In this document: piece by piece, positions 19,152 through 30,256 of the stretch
Position numbering within the stretch: position 1 is the first letter of the stretch
Layout: each line of letters opens with the position of its first letter
DNA from: Saccharomycopsis malanga
Lineage: Eukaryota; Ascomycota; Saccharomycetes; Ascoideales; Saccharomycopsidaceae
Direction of reading: 5' to 3'
Length of the DNA stretch: 64,000 nt
NCBI GenBank assembly: GCA_004014935.1
Contig: CP025325.1
Location: 1,178,001 to 1,242,000, forward strand
Made by a program: the position numbers and the translations under genes
Notes under the pieces: model-generated
The model's database searches: none
What the model saw: the letters and a program-made list of their open reading frames with translations, nothing else
What the model was told of the DNA's origin: nothing

Positions 19152-19743
19152 ACGTGTGTATGTTTCTTTTTTTTTACTGGTTTTTTCAGTTTTTCTTGTT
19201 TAGTTTATGACAGTATTTATAAAACGCTAATGATTTATTTCGTGTCTGTAACATGCTATTTCAAGTAGCGGCACTTCGCATCGGTCAAGATTGCTTTTAT
19301 TTTCATGTAGATGATATCTATGGTTTTCAACGGCTGGTGAGGATGTTGATTTAGAATATTGTTGGGAAGAAATGTTTAGTTCGAAAGTTATAGTTTATAA
19401 ATATAATAATACAAGGAAATAGAAGATACTACATTTTACAAAGCAGAATCACTGATTCTGTTCAAACCAATGTAGCTTTTCAGCTAGTAACCGTTGATAT
19501 CACAAAATTGGTAAAAAAATATAAAGCTCATTTTAGTATTTTTTTTTAATTTTTTCTTGATATCAAAAAGCTATGAATATTTTATTTCGGAAGGACTAAA
19601 TTACCTTTGAGAGTGAAAGTTAGTCAACGATTCAGATTGGTGGTATATCATTGAAATTCATTAAACAGACTCGGTCATTGCTGAAAAAAGTTGTTTTAAT
19701 ATTGACCATTCTTATATTTAAAATTTCGAAAAATAACAAAAAA

Positions 19744-19849
19744 GGCCGCGTGGTCTAGTGGTATGATTCTCGCTTTGGGTAGCGAGCCTGGTTTAAATCG
19801 GGTTTACCAAGTATGCGAGAGGTCCAGGGTTCAATTCCCTGCTCGGCCC
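19744..19849 (+). tRNA. tRNA-Pro (anticodon TGG) with a 34-nt intron
   Basis: Acceptor GGCCGCG pairs with CTCGGCC, with the same C6/T67-position mismatch type seen in yeast tRNA-Pro. D arm GTCTAGTGGTATGAT, anticodon stem CTCGC/GCGAG with TTTGGGT loop, T arm CAGGG-TTCAATT-CCCTG. The intron 19780-19813 sits one base after the anticodon, in the canonical place, and contains ACCA that can pair with the anticodon. A T13 run from 19850 ends transcription. Confidence 0.95.
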
Positions 19850-20066
19850 TTTTTTTTTTTTTGCAGTTTAAGGGATTTAAAGATTGATAAATGATAATGA
19901 AAGAAAGGTAATTTTTTTACGTATTCGAGTGTCCAAATTTTTTGCTGTATTCAAAAGAAAACCCAAATATTGAAGTAAAAAGCTATTTTATTTTTGAAAA
20001 CGAGACAAAGAATATTGAAAAGATGTTGAAATGTCTTAGTAGAGCAGTAAAACAAAAGAATAATAC

Positions 20067-21689
20067 TTATGCAAACATGCTTTCTTTTAGAACGGTTTTC
20101 TTGTACCATATAGTATACAATAAGCAGAATAATGCACAGAGGCAGAATACTTGAGTCAAGTAGAATGTGTTATTATAGCATTCCACGCCTCTGTAGCACA
20201 CATACTGCTGTAATTGGTCACTAAACTCACCATGGCGTTCGATTTCCGAGGAGAAAAAGTGGGTGAGTAGCGTATTACTGAAGAAAGGACCGGTCGTTAT
20301 GGTGCCCCAGACAGTACTATACACTTTGGAACCATAATAGTCGCTTACAATGGTCGGATAAGTGCCGAAAACGATACCAAAGGCAATACCAGAAAGTATA
20401 GAAACAATGAACAAATGATTCAAATTGTTTAGACGGACAAGAAGAAGCTGTGCAGATAAAAGAAGAAAAACCGACAAGATCAAAATCCATAATCTTTGGA
20501 GTTTGAGTTTTTTTACAAGCAAATCAGACAAATAGCCCGAGGCAAAACGGCCAATGAAATTACATAGCGAAAACGTCGACACCTGGATGTTTTGCAACTC
20601 TGTCTGAGAACGGTCGTAGCTATAGTTTTTATTAAGATATTGTGTCTGGACAATGTAGCCTACACTGAAGATGTACGTCTGGCCTATCGAGGTAAGGAAT
20701 GTGAGAGACAATGCTGTGAGTAGAAAAAGCTTTGACGTGAATATTTTAACAATCAAACTGTTGGCTTGCCATTTTGCAACCTTACTATTGATTGTTTCCC
20801 ATACTGGCGATGTCGGCAGCTTCGAAACCGAGGCAGATGACACTGGATTGCGATGATGTACCGAACCGTCATGACTGTCCGCGTCATCCAGTCCGTCTTT
20901 ACTAGACCTCAGTGGTTGGTCGCTGACCGCCATATAATTCTCGGTCCTCCCAGGTGATGTTACAAGTGATGAGCCGCCATGGTAGTCACGTGAGTCCCAC
21001 GGGTCTGCAATGGAGTGAAGTTCTGCGTCTTCTGCAGGAGGCGACAGTTGGTGTGCATCGAGGGGCGTGTAAGTAGGTTCAGGATGAATTTCCCGGACGA
21101 AAAAAGCGCCCAAGAAGATGATGGTTCCATTAAACAATGCTAGAAACATTAATAATCCTGAGACATTATTATAGAAAAAATGGGAAGCGACAGCACTCAA
21201 CACTAAAGCGCTAATGGCAAATCCAGAGGCTACTACACCAGTAGCTGCTCCCTTGTGCGTTGGAAAGTTTGTTGTAGCGCATTTCATTGCAGAATAATTG
21301 CCAATAATAGACGCACATCCAGACGCACCTACCGCAGTAGCTAGAAGCCACATGTTCGAAACATCATTAGAATAACAGTAATTTAGAGTCAAATAAGCCG
21401 CAATGGTTAATAGACCACCAATGGCCACGGCAACCTCGGTACCCCATTTATCGATAACCACACCAGTTGGAATCCCACATATTGCAGAACCCACCGACAA
21501 CATAACAGTTAAAACCCCGGCGTCTGTAGGCGAGAGCTGTAGCTTATGCACAAGCTGCGGAGCCCATGCAGAGTAGAGGTATAGATAGCCTGAACACACA
21601 GTCGTGACGCACGAGTACATCAACGTCAACGGAAGAACCGGACGGGGCATTATACCCAAATTTTCAAGCTTAGTAACCACTGTCTTCAT
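20067..21689 (-). CDS. Major facilitator superfamily transporter (nodulin-like/YMR155W or Mch1-like)
   Basis: A 540-residue polytopic membrane protein with about twelve hydrophobic segments split by a long polar loop (about residues 205-310), the usual 6+6 arrangement. Near the N-terminus GYLYLYSAWAPQLVHKLQLS, followed by VGSAICGIPTGVVIDKWGT, fits the nodulin-like/monocarboxylate-porter branch of the MFS. In the second half IGRFASGYLSDLLVKKLKL matches the G-R-x(3)-G-x(3)-D motif. The length resembles the uncharacterised yeast protein YMR155W more than Mch1 (486 residues). The substrate is unknown. The start at 21689 is a proper ATG. Confidence 0.78.
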   Translation of the reverse strand: MKTVVTKLENLGIMPRPVLPLTLMYSCVTTVCSGYLYLYSAWAPQLVHKLQLSPTDAGVLTVMLSVGSAICGIPTGVVIDKWGTEVAVAIGGLLTIAAYLTLNYCYSNDVSNMWLLATAVGASGCASIIGNYSAMKCATTNFPTHKGAATGVVASGFAISALVLSAVASHFFYNNVSGLLMFLALFNGTIIFLGAFFVREIHPEPTYTPLDAHQLSPPAEDAELHSIADPWDSRDYHGGSSLVTSPGRTENYMAVSDQPLRSSKDGLDDADSHDGSVHHRNPVSSASVSKLPTSPVWETINSKVAKWQANSLIVKIFTSKLFLLTALSLTFLTSIGQTYIFSVGYIVQTQYLNKNYSYDRSQTELQNIQVSTFSLCNFIGRFASGYLSDLLVKKLKLQRLWILILSVFLLLSAQLLLVRLNNLNHLFIVSILSGIAFGIVFGTYPTIVSDYYGSKVYSTVWGTITTGPFFSNTLLTHFFSSEIERHGEFSDQLQQYVCYRGVECYNNTFYLTQVFCLCALFCLLYTIWYKKTVLKESMFA

Positions 21690-22227
21690 AGTCTGTCCAT
21701 ATGGTGGAATGTAGTGAAATATATTGAAAGTGTTATAAGTTGTTAGACATTAAGAAGCATATGATAAGTCTATATATCTATGTCAGATTGATCAGATAAT
21801 AATGCCAAGCGAAAGCAGAAAAAAAATAATAGAAAACAAATATCCTTATACTTTTTGGTACTTTTAATAGTTGGAATACCAAATCATGAATCAATATTGA
21901 TAAGATCACACTTATAAATCAATTCTCCCCGGCCATTTATCATTTTGACCGATAAAGCGTAATAGAACGGGGCTCCTAACGATATTACCATATTTGGCAT
22001 ATAGCCGTTGGCAATAATAATGATAATGATAATAGATCAATATAGAGTATGAGTGCCAGAACTCCTGATATAAAGATCGATGAGTGAAGGTAATTATGGT
22101 TGTAACTAAAGAGTTGTAAAATTTAAGGTTTGACAATGTATAAATTTTTATTTAATACACAGTTGTTAATAAATCCTGAGTTTGTATGGTAATTAATAAG
22201 TCATCAAAAAAAAAAAACAATATCTGT

Positions 22228-22450
22228 TTGAGCCATTCGGCCCAGTGTAAACTTCGTTTATTATTTTATATTTCGAGCACAGTAACTATTAGTTTCCTAT
22301 ATTCGCGCCATATCTTAAGAAACTTGGCTCACCCGTGTTCCTGTTAGGCCCTTTTCTCTTGTCCGAGAGTGCTATATGCTAAATTATTCTGCCAGATCTT
22401 TGTTCTCTTCTCCGAGAGCACTAACCACTGAACCATACGGCCCAAAGGCT
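22228..22450 (-). mobile_element. SINE-like copy F (variant head plus short 3' end)
   Basis: On the reverse strand: GGCCGTATGGTTCAGTGGTT, AGTGCTCTCGGAGAAGAG, an extra segment with AGAATAATTTAGC, a second CTCTCGGACAAGAG, CCTAACAGGAACACGGGT, then a jump to the 3' end (TAGTTACTGTGCTCGAAAT). A second small head piece (ACTGGGCCGAATGGCTCA) lies past its tail at 22230-22250. Confidence 0.75.
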
Positions 22451-22638
22451 GGCTATATAATATAATTATTTATATAGTATGACTTTTTGGCGAGTCTTAT
22501 GCTATTCTGTTTGATTAGGAATTGTCAAAGTTAATGAACTAATCTCAAACATGTTACAAGAGCAAATAAACAATGCATCGTTTCGTTATGTTTTCAAAAC
22601 AAGTTTCAGTAGAGTGCTCTTTAATCATATTTTATATA

Positions 22639-22991
22639 ATAATAATAATAATAATACTCTTATATTTCACGCCCAGTACATATCAGTTCCGTATGTACGT
22701 GCTATGTTTAAGAGGACTTGGTAAAACCCAGTGGGAAAAAACCCAAGTATGTCCCAGTCATTGTAAACTTCTCGCTGGCTTTTCTGAACACCCGATGGGT
22801 TGGAAAGTAAGCACTAGACTTTCGTCTAGGTCGTATTTCAGACAGTTGCACTTGCCTGTGGAAACCACGTCCAGCATCGTAAAAAGCAGCGAGTAAAAGT
22901 GTCGTCTTGGGAATCGAACCCGTGTTCCTGTTAGGTCTTGTTTTTCTCTACTTCGAGAGCTCTGACCACTGAGCCAAATGGCCCAATGGCC
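22639..22991 (-). mobile_element. SINE-like copy G, full length (~353 bp)
   Basis: A complete copy on the reverse strand: head GGCCATTGGGCCATTTGGCT with A box TGGCTCAGTGG, B box GGGTTCGATTCCC (complement of 22909-22921), the body with GTGCAACTGTCTGAAATACG, the CCCAGTGGGAAAAAACCC mirror region, and GTACTGGGCGTGAAATATAA followed by (ATT)n. Together with the + copy at 43870 it defines the family's length. Confidence 0.87.
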
Positions 22992-24058
22992 TAAAAAAAA
23001 GCTATTTTCTTAAAAAGAAACGGTTGTCTTTCCACCTACTGATTATCAACAATTGTTGTCTTCTAAAAAACTGTATTCGCGTCCTGTTGGCCAAAATACA
23101 TTTACTTTCAGCTTTACCTTTCCTGGAAAACAGCGTCTTCACTGTAAAAAAGACATAAAGCAACACATAGGGTTTTTGAAAAATGAGCCCAAAGAAGAGT
23201 TCTTCTACTTGCCTACTTTTTTTGTTTTTGACAGAGACAATGGCACTCGTTACGCCAAGATACAACACTTTATTGTAGCTGTTGTCAAAGCTTCTAAAAG
23301 AATTCACTTTACCCCCAACTAATGACTTTCTACGTTACTAAATAACATCTATCACTAGTGGAAGTCAAGAATTGTACTCAAACATTTCAACGGCTGTCCT
23401 ACATGTAGACTTTACTGCTCCTCCCTGTTCAGCTCACACACACAAAAACTCTTTTGTCCAGTCCTTACGCCAGGTTTTGTTGGATAGTTTTAGCAAGCCT
23501 AAATGTTTATTACCAATTGCGTTGCAAATGCGGTATCTTCCATACTGAAATGCCAGAACATATATTGGTGATTTTGCTAGAGTTGTGCAGCCTAATGTCA
23601 ATGCAAGCCAATTTCTTAACGTGTCTTTAGTAGACCCAGCGGCCTTACAATGATATACAAGAAAAGAAATTGGCAGCCATATTCGAGAACGATACCAATA
23701 TATTTAGCGATATGCCTGTAAGGATTAATAAACTAGCAAAGACCGAGCAGATGGTACGGCAATAGGACCATATACCAGTGCCCTATTATAGTTTGAATAT
23801 AGCTAAGAAAAAGAAAGCTATTTGTCTATTTATACAATGTTTGGAGACGACCACTGATAGTGGTATTGGATAGTAGGCGAGATATAAATGTATCAATCCT
23901 AGCAAATATCATCTGCTGTTTATGTGTTTGAATAAGATTCAATATATCCATCCAAAAACGCTAGCCAGTACTATATTAGGGTATATATGGAGCTCTTTAT
24001 AATATCACAGCAGAATGTATAATATACAATATACAACAGAGGCATCAAATTAAACCAA
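22992..24058. other. Stretch with coding-like remnants of unknown origin
   Basis: Positions 23056-23322 (+) form an open frame rich in aromatic and basic residues (KQRLHCKKDIKQHIGF, EEFFYLPTFFVFDRDNG). It has no ATG start and begins about 60 bp beyond SINE copy G. Coding-like composition continues intermittently to about 23980. No family is recognised. It may be the remnant of a host gene or of a mobile element. Confidence 0.3.
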
Positions 24059-26485
24059 CTAAAGAGTCATACAATACGATTTAATTTCTTTTAATGAAGA
24101 ATAACAATTATCTGCTTCTTTTTGGTATTGGCCTCGTAATTTGAGAAAGTCGCTAAACAATTTGAGCAGTTGTATGATGCGATTTTTGTTATAGTTTGCA
24201 ATCATAGAAAGACCAATTTTTCTTGGCAAAACTACACTATGCAAGGGTTTACTATTTGGGGTAGACTTCTCTTCAGACGCATTTTCATGTAAGAAAAAGT
24301 CAATTTTCATCTTTTCTGGATTCTGTTCGCCATTGCCACGTCTAACCAGCAACACCTTGGAGAATACCAAAGCAGACGCAAGAATCAAACCTGCATTTAG
24401 AATGGTGATGTCGCTGAAGGCAGGATACTGCAACCATGTCAAGCCTGCCTTAACAGGCGTCAGACTACCGTCGAGCTCGAACAGCCACCAAGGCTTTGCC
24501 ACATGTTTTTTAATAACTTCTTGATTGGTATCAATAAGAAGCATGGACTCTTGCAATTTTCCTGTTTCAACAAGCGACGTGGGACCCACCACTGCTGTAT
24601 AGTTCATGCCGAGCAGAACGCTTTCTCTGCAGATTCCCTGTCCTAGTTCCAAAAGTGGCAAGAGCTCGAAACAAGTGGCTAGCAAGCAGGACAAGTCTGC
24701 AAGCTGCTCTTCAGTGCATGCTTCAGCAGCCATAATGGCTTGCGCCGTCTTGTCACATAGTTCTTGGTCTTTAAAAAGCAAAAAGCTCGAGCAAAAATGC
24801 CGTTTCGCCAACATTTTGCTCATATTCAAAAGAAACCTCGCATTGAGACACGGGGCACTTATTGTGAGCAAGTTGCGGTTATGTATCTCATACGTCTGTG
24901 GGACAAGTAGCTCCAAAATCTTAATTCTACTATTAATTAGCGTGACACTTGTACGGGTCAACGAATAGTTGCCCAACACATCTGCAACCTGTTCTAAGAG
25001 TTTCCATGCCACTAGCTGCACCGTATGCTGCGAGAAAACGGTTTTATAGTCCCTATATTCCTCTTTAGTATTCTGGCTCCATTTTTCAAGAAATTTTGTT
25101 TCGTTCTCCTCGTGTATTAAATCCGCAAGAAGACTGTGCAAGATCTGTTCGATTCGCCCGAAACACACCTGTGCTGTGTCTGTTAAGAAAGACGGTTGTT
25201 CTATCAGAGTCAAGCGAGGAAACTCTTTACAGGCCAATGTTCTGTACAAGGCAAACATGGCATCAGAAAGCACTGGCATGTTTTCCGGGAATTCTGTGTC
25301 TGAGTTCTGCACTAGTGCCTTTGCAGAGGGAAACGACAATTCTTTGGACACCCTGCGCAAGATCTGGTACTTCCAGACGTTCCAAATAAGCTTCAAGGTG
25401 TCGATTTTGTCGGTCATTTGACGCACGGTTTTCAACTGGACAATTTTGCTCACTTTGAACAGCTCAGAATGCCTAAGATGGTAACTGTACATTGGTTTAA
25501 ACTGACTTACGATCTTGTCTGCATAAACAGTGTCAAACCCTTCGATGCTCGTGCTAAGCACCGCTAGTGTGTCATACATTGTCTTCTCGTCCAACGCGTC
25601 CCAATGTTTCTTGACAAACCGCATCCAGTACTCAGGGTTGTGATAGCAAGCGTCAAAGGGCGTGAGTGCTGCTTTCAAATAAAGGCAGGACGACGCGAAA
25701 ACAGAATGCAAAAGTGATGCTTTCGCAGGCAAAGAGACACTGTTGAGAAACACATACTTGGGTGGCAACAAGTAGTGGTTTACATGTATGTATCTATAGT
25801 ATAAATCAATAAGAAAAGCCATTACTGAATAACTTGGCAAGTCAAAAACCTTTTGTTGCCGTGTAGATATCATAAATTCTAGAAGCAGAACATCAGCTGC
25901 CACTTTGCTGGCGCCAGTTTCTTCAACAAGTGACAGTGCAGTAGCACTTGGCGTTGATTGGCCAAGATACGACGAATTGTCTTTACGATACTCAACCGAT
26001 GGTTTTGGTGGTGCTGTTTTTGACAGATGTTGTTTTGGGGCCTCCAAATCTGTTGAATTCGCCTGCTTACCATTGATGTCTTGCTGTAGTGCGTCATTAT
26101 TATTGGAACTAGTCTGATTTACAGCGTGTTTGGACATAATATTGTAATTTGATTTCTCGCGCCGCTCATTGACTTTATCTGAACCAACTATTTGGTCTGG
26201 CGAAAGCAGAATCCCCTGAGACGTGCTTGGGTGTGTCCTAGTACCATTAGACAGTCCAGATTCCAGAATAGAATCTCGCGACGAGTCAGAAGACGTTCTT
26301 TGTTTCTTGTGACTAGCTCCATTATTACTGTTAGCAAAGTAACACTCTACGTTGTGGATAATACATCTTCTACATTTCTTTACTGTCTCCAAGGACAATG
26401 AGCATTCGCCATCACATTTCACTTTTCTCTTGCGGCAAGAAACACAAGCCCGCCGAGACATCCGAGGTTTCTCATCAATAAGCAT
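24059..26485 (-). CDS. Zn2Cys6 fungal transcription regulator
   Basis: An 808-residue protein from the ATG at 26485. The DNA-binding domain starts near residue 12: C-V-S-C-R-K-R-K-V-K-C is the first half of a Gal4-type binuclear cluster. It is followed by an unusually long linker with an extra Cys (DGEC), then CRRC and the final Cys of NVEC. A basic KKQRTSS segment follows. Residues about 80-200 are Ser/Asn-rich and disordered; the rest is a long helical region of the fungal middle-homology type. This family controls metabolism, stress or drug response, but the target genes cannot be told from sequence. The next gene upstream is QCR9, more than 1.6 kb away on the other strand. Confidence 0.85.
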   Translation of the reverse strand: MLIDEKPRMSRRACVSCRKRKVKCDGECSLSLETVKKCRRCIIHNVECYFANSNNGASHKKQRTSSDSSRDSILESGLSNGTRTHPSTSQGILLSPDQIVGSDKVNERREKSNYNIMSKHAVNQTSSNNNDALQQDINGKQANSTDLEAPKQHLSKTAPPKPSVEYRKDNSSYLGQSTPSATALSLVEETGASKVAADVLLLEFMISTRQQKVFDLPSYSVMAFLIDLYYRYIHVNHYLLPPKYVFLNSVSLPAKASLLHSVFASSCLYLKAALTPFDACYHNPEYWMRFVKKHWDALDEKTMYDTLAVLSTSIEGFDTVYADKIVSQFKPMYSYHLRHSELFKVSKIVQLKTVRQMTDKIDTLKLIWNVWKYQILRRVSKELSFPSAKALVQNSDTEFPENMPVLSDAMFALYRTLACKEFPRLTLIEQPSFLTDTAQVCFGRIEQILHSLLADLIHEENETKFLEKWSQNTKEEYRDYKTVFSQHTVQLVAWKLLEQVADVLGNYSLTRTSVTLINSRIKILELLVPQTYEIHNRNLLTISAPCLNARFLLNMSKMLAKRHFCSSFLLFKDQELCDKTAQAIMAAEACTEEQLADLSCLLATCFELLPLLELGQGICRESVLLGMNYTAVVGPTSLVETGKLQESMLLIDTNQEVIKKHVAKPWWLFELDGSLTPVKAGLTWLQYPAFSDITILNAGLILASALVFSKVLLVRRGNGEQNPEKMKIDFFLHENASEEKSTPNSKPLHSVVLPRKIGLSMIANYNKNRIIQLLKLFSDFLKLRGQYQKEADNCYSSLKEIKSYCMTL

Positions 26486-26913
26486 TTTGCCAGACAGATT
26501 TTGCAAAGACTAAATTATGTAACGCTCAGTGCTTGGAAAACAGGTGCAAAAGTCAACCTAAACGATCACCTAATAGGCCATACTCGGGATTCAGTAGTAT
26601 ATTCAGTAGCGCTGCCTCCGTAAAAACAAACCAGATGTGTATAGTTAAGCGCCCTAACAATTGGAAATACTACTTATCTTTAATGAATGTCACGTGATAC
26701 ATTAACATAGTTGATATATACTTGCAAAATATTGATGGATGAATCAATTTTTAGTTTTTAATGACAGTTTCCAATGAGACAGAACAAGAAAAGAAAGAAA
26801 AAGAACAAACAAAAAAAAAACTAACATGAGCGAAATATTAATGCGTAGCAGGTAAAAGAGTAGGTCAAATATTTGATTTAACAGTGTGCGACTCTTATTC
26901 GCTGAGCACCATA

Positions 26914-27119
26914 AATAATAATGATATCATATATTTCAAGCCTAGTAAATATCAGTTTCGTATATATGCGCTATGTCTAAAGGGACTTGGTAAACTCCAA
27001 TCATGTCATGTTGATAGGTCTTTTTCTCTTGTTCGAGAATGGTATCTGCTAAATTATCCTGCCAGATCTTTTTTCTCTTCTTCGAGAGCACTAACTGCTT
27101 AGCCATCCTGCCCAGTGGT
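26914..27119 (-). mobile_element. SINE-like copy H (variant head, short 3' end)
   Basis: The reverse strand starts CCACTGGGCAGGATGGCTAA, carries CTCTCGAAGAAGAG, the same extra GGATAATTTAGCAGATA segment as copies A and F, then a second CTCGAACAAGAGAAAAAG. It ends CTAGGCTTGAAATATATGAT plus ATT. The central body is missing. Confidence 0.78.
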
Positions 27120-27167
27120 CAGAATTGATGCCTAGTTTACAAAAAAATTAGACAGGCTTTCTCTGTT

Positions 27168-27464
27168 ATAATAATAATAATAATATATTATATTTCAAGC
27201 TCAGTAAATACCAATTTCGTATATACGCTCTATATCTAAGGGGACTTAGTAAATCCCAATCATGACCTATTGAGCATAATATGCTTGGTTGGAAGTAAGC
27301 ACTAGACTTTGGTCTATGTCGTGTTTCAAACAGTTGCACTTGCCTGCTCAACATCCTAAAAAGCATCGAGTAAAAGTGTCTTGATGGGAATCGAACCCGT
27401 GTTCCTGTTAGGTCTTTTTTCTGTTCTCCGAGAGCACTGACCATGGAGCCATACGGCCCAGTGG
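27168..27464 (-). mobile_element. SINE-like copy I, nearly full length
   Basis: The reverse strand has the head CCACTGGGCCGTATGGCTCC, B box GGGTTCGATTCCC, body GTGCAACTGTTTGAAACACG and ACCAAAGTCTAGTGCTTAC, and tail CTGAGCTTGAAATATAATAT plus (ATT)n. It sits about 50 bp from copy H in the same orientation. Confidence 0.83.
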
Positions 27465-28152
27465 CTATTCCATTCCTTTACTTTCTCTTATTTTTTGATA
27501 TAAATGCCACAAGACTTGTAAACATCGTCTCATTGTTTTCTCATACTTGGTAACACAACTTCTTCCCTTATCTATTTAACCAGTACTTGCTCGACTAATC
27601 AGACGATGTATGGTCTGTCAATTATTTTCTCTGAGTTTACACTCTTGCTAATTCGAGACGCTAATGTCTCTTTCGTTTGAGGTCGCCGCAACCATTTTTA
27701 CATAAGTAAATACATTACTGCCCCTTCTTCATCTGATGATAAAAAAATAAAAAAATCAATATTACTTGAATTATTACTATAGCAATTATACAGTACCGAC
27801 AATACATCTACATCGGGGTACGGATGAACAAAAGAACCACTATATTTAAAACTCCTTCAAACTCTTCCTGAACTTATAAAACTCATTCTTAAAAACCCTC
27901 AAACAACTCTCGTCTTTCAATATCCATCAATCACTACAAATCATTTCCTATACCGTCGTTACGAGCCCCGGAGCGGTGCATGCACCCCTAAAATTCTAGC
28001 CAATCAACAAATAGACATTGGTAAAGAGGGAAAACAGCGCATGAAAAAATGAAGTATTGGACAACCGGCTGATGTTTAAGTAGCTAAGAAACTATTTACG
28101 ATAAGTAGCATTAGATAAAGTCATAGATTTATATTTGTGTTAAGCAATCAAA

Positions 28153-29054
28153 ATGGTATGTGGGGTTGTTTGGTATTGATTTTTCGGGGTGTTGAAGTTT
28201 GGATGAAGATTGTGATGAAAAGGACTGAATACGAATAAAATGGGTCAAATTTGAGAAATGAGCAAGTGAGAATGGAATGTAGGAATGTAGGAATGTTTGG
28301 TGAATATTTGAAAGAAAGGAATTATTATCAAAAGGCCAATGAATTAAAAGTTTTTCATAATATCTAGAAGAAATGAATTGGCAGTTTTTATATTCAAAAG
28401 AGGTGAATGAATAAATAATTATTATGAATATTCAAATGGACAAATGAATTAATAATTATTATTCATATTGTCAAATCTCAACGAATCAAAAATTATTATT
28501 TATATTGTTAAAAGGTCAACGAATCAAAAATTACTGTTTATATTGTCAAAAGGTCAATTTGATTTGAATGATTAATGACACTATAGAAACTACTCAAAGA
28601 ATATTAATAATGACTATCGGTAAACTCTTCAATTATTGAAAATGATATCCAGTAAACTCTTTAATTACTAAAAATGATATCCAGTAAACTCCTCATTGGC
28701 TAAAAATGACCATCAAGACATAACAGAATCAATATTATGATACATACATAAACCGGTTGCAAAAGTTCAATTTTAAGTCTTCCTTCACATTCTATCATGG
28801 ACACCATTACTTCAACAAAACCAGTACTAACCGTTTAGTCTTTTTACACCAATCTCTACAACGCTGTTTTCAAGAGAAACTCTGTGTTCGTGGCCACCGT
28901 GTTTGCCGGTGCCTTTGCTTTCCAGGCATCCTTTGATGTTGCTGTCACCAGATGGTACGAGGCCCACAACAGAGGCAAATTGTGGAAAGACATCAAGCCA
29001 AAGATCTTGGCTGGTGGTGAAGGTGAAGCTGATGACGAAGACGATGATGAGTAA
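28153..29054 (+). CDS. QCR9: Ubiquinol-cytochrome c reductase subunit 9 (Qcr9), 683-nt intron after the start codon
   Basis: Exon 1 is only the ATG at 28153-28155. The intron 28156-28838 has donor GTATGT, branch TACTAAC and acceptor TTTAG. Exon 2 28839-29054 gives a product with FKRNSVFVATVFAGAFAFQ, RWYEAHNRGKLWKDIK and an acidic end DDEDDDE. This is Qcr9, the small single-span subunit of complex III in the mitochondrial inner membrane. The 72-residue length fits the family (66 in Saccharomyces). Saccharomyces QCR9 also has an intron right after its ATG, so the placement is conserved. The intron is long for a yeast and carries tandem repeats. Confidence 0.95.
28400..28715. repeat. Two sets of tandem repeats inside the QCR9 intron
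   Basis: About 28425-28560 holds three to four ~46-52-bp units containing AATTATTATTTATATTGT and AAAGGTCAACGAATCAAAAA. About 28610-28700 holds three ~33-bp units containing AAAATGATATCCAGTAAACT. Neither is coding. Confidence 0.75.
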
Positions 29055-30256
29055 ATGTGATTACTTATTTTTACAATATAATATAAAAAAATTTCAACAA
29101 AAAATACATATATATCAACACCAAGCATCATAGTAAATAATTTGCGTAACACAATTCGTCCATGCTGCCCATTGTAATGTTGAGGAGTTTTTCATGAAAG
29201 TTGCTTGCTCAATAGTGGTTAGGCCCCCTTTTTTTCCATATATTTAATGTCTTTTTCAAAAGTACATCTGATCCAATGAATGTCCATTCCATTTTACTTG
29301 CTGTTACGTAAGGAACAATTGCCCGTTGTAGATTTGGGGTTGTAGAATGTGTTTTGAACTGTCTGCTGTTTGTGATAATTGAATGACTTTTGTTCTTTAA
29401 CACTGCCCTTGTTTGGTCAGTTGTAATAATTGAACGACTTTTGTACTTTATTATTGGCCAATGGATAATTTAAGTTGCAAATATAAACCAACAAATCATT
29501 ATTTAAACAAGATGTTTATAAGTGTGTAAAGTATCTATATGGTTTATTTATTAACACAATTCATTTGTATTATTAAAGTGGATAGAAAACTAGTCATAAA
29601 CTAGCAAATCAGGATGATTAAGCAGATGATTATAAAAGTTTTCTATTTATTGAACGAGATATATTGGCTTTTTCCCACTGAGATGTTGATAATTGTTGGT
29701 TAGATGTTCTATTGGATAGACTTGTACAGTCGGGTGTAAGATTTTCAAGGAAAAGGGTTTTTTACTGGGTTGTTCAAGAGAAAAGTATGTGAAGAATAAA
29801 ACAACTTGGGAAAATAGTACATTCAGGTATTGTGAAATGGAAATTAGGTTTATTCAACTATTTATGAATATAAGATACTAATTGAACGTTATTCAGGGTT
29901 GCACGTCCATGTCAGCAAATTTTGAGGATTTGATGTTTTTGCGAAACACAGTTGACAGTCTTGTCAGTGACTAATTTGCAATATATTTGCTGATACTGAA
30001 TAATTAGTATCTATACTGATAACTTTCAAGCCATGAGCATAGTTAATCATACGTTTGATATATAATCACATTACTGTAAAGCAAAAATAGGAAAACATGG
30101 ATCGTAAATATATAGTATAGTAACAAGTACTCCCACTCCATAAACAAAAAATCATTATAATCTGCCATTCTAACGTAAAAAAAGTCAAAGTCTGATAAAT
30201 AGAAAAACATGGGTCGTAAATATATAGTATAATGGAAAAGAGGAAAAAATAGTCAA
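29055..30256. other. 1.2-kb intergenic stretch with no supported gene
   Basis: 3' flanks of two convergent genes. The phrase AATTGAATGACTTTTGT/TTGAACGACTTTTGT is repeated near 29376 and 29430, and an AAACATGG(A/G)TCGTAAATAT phrase recurs at about 30093 and 30207. No long open frame with a start is convincing. Confidence 0.5.

Noticed and set aside
24333-25421. Several + strand frames over the Zn2Cys6 gene
   Set aside because: Antisense shadows of the long coding frame.
29209-29403. 64-codon reverse-strand frame after QCR9
   Set aside because: No proper context, no motif, and AT-rich flanks; within chance size.
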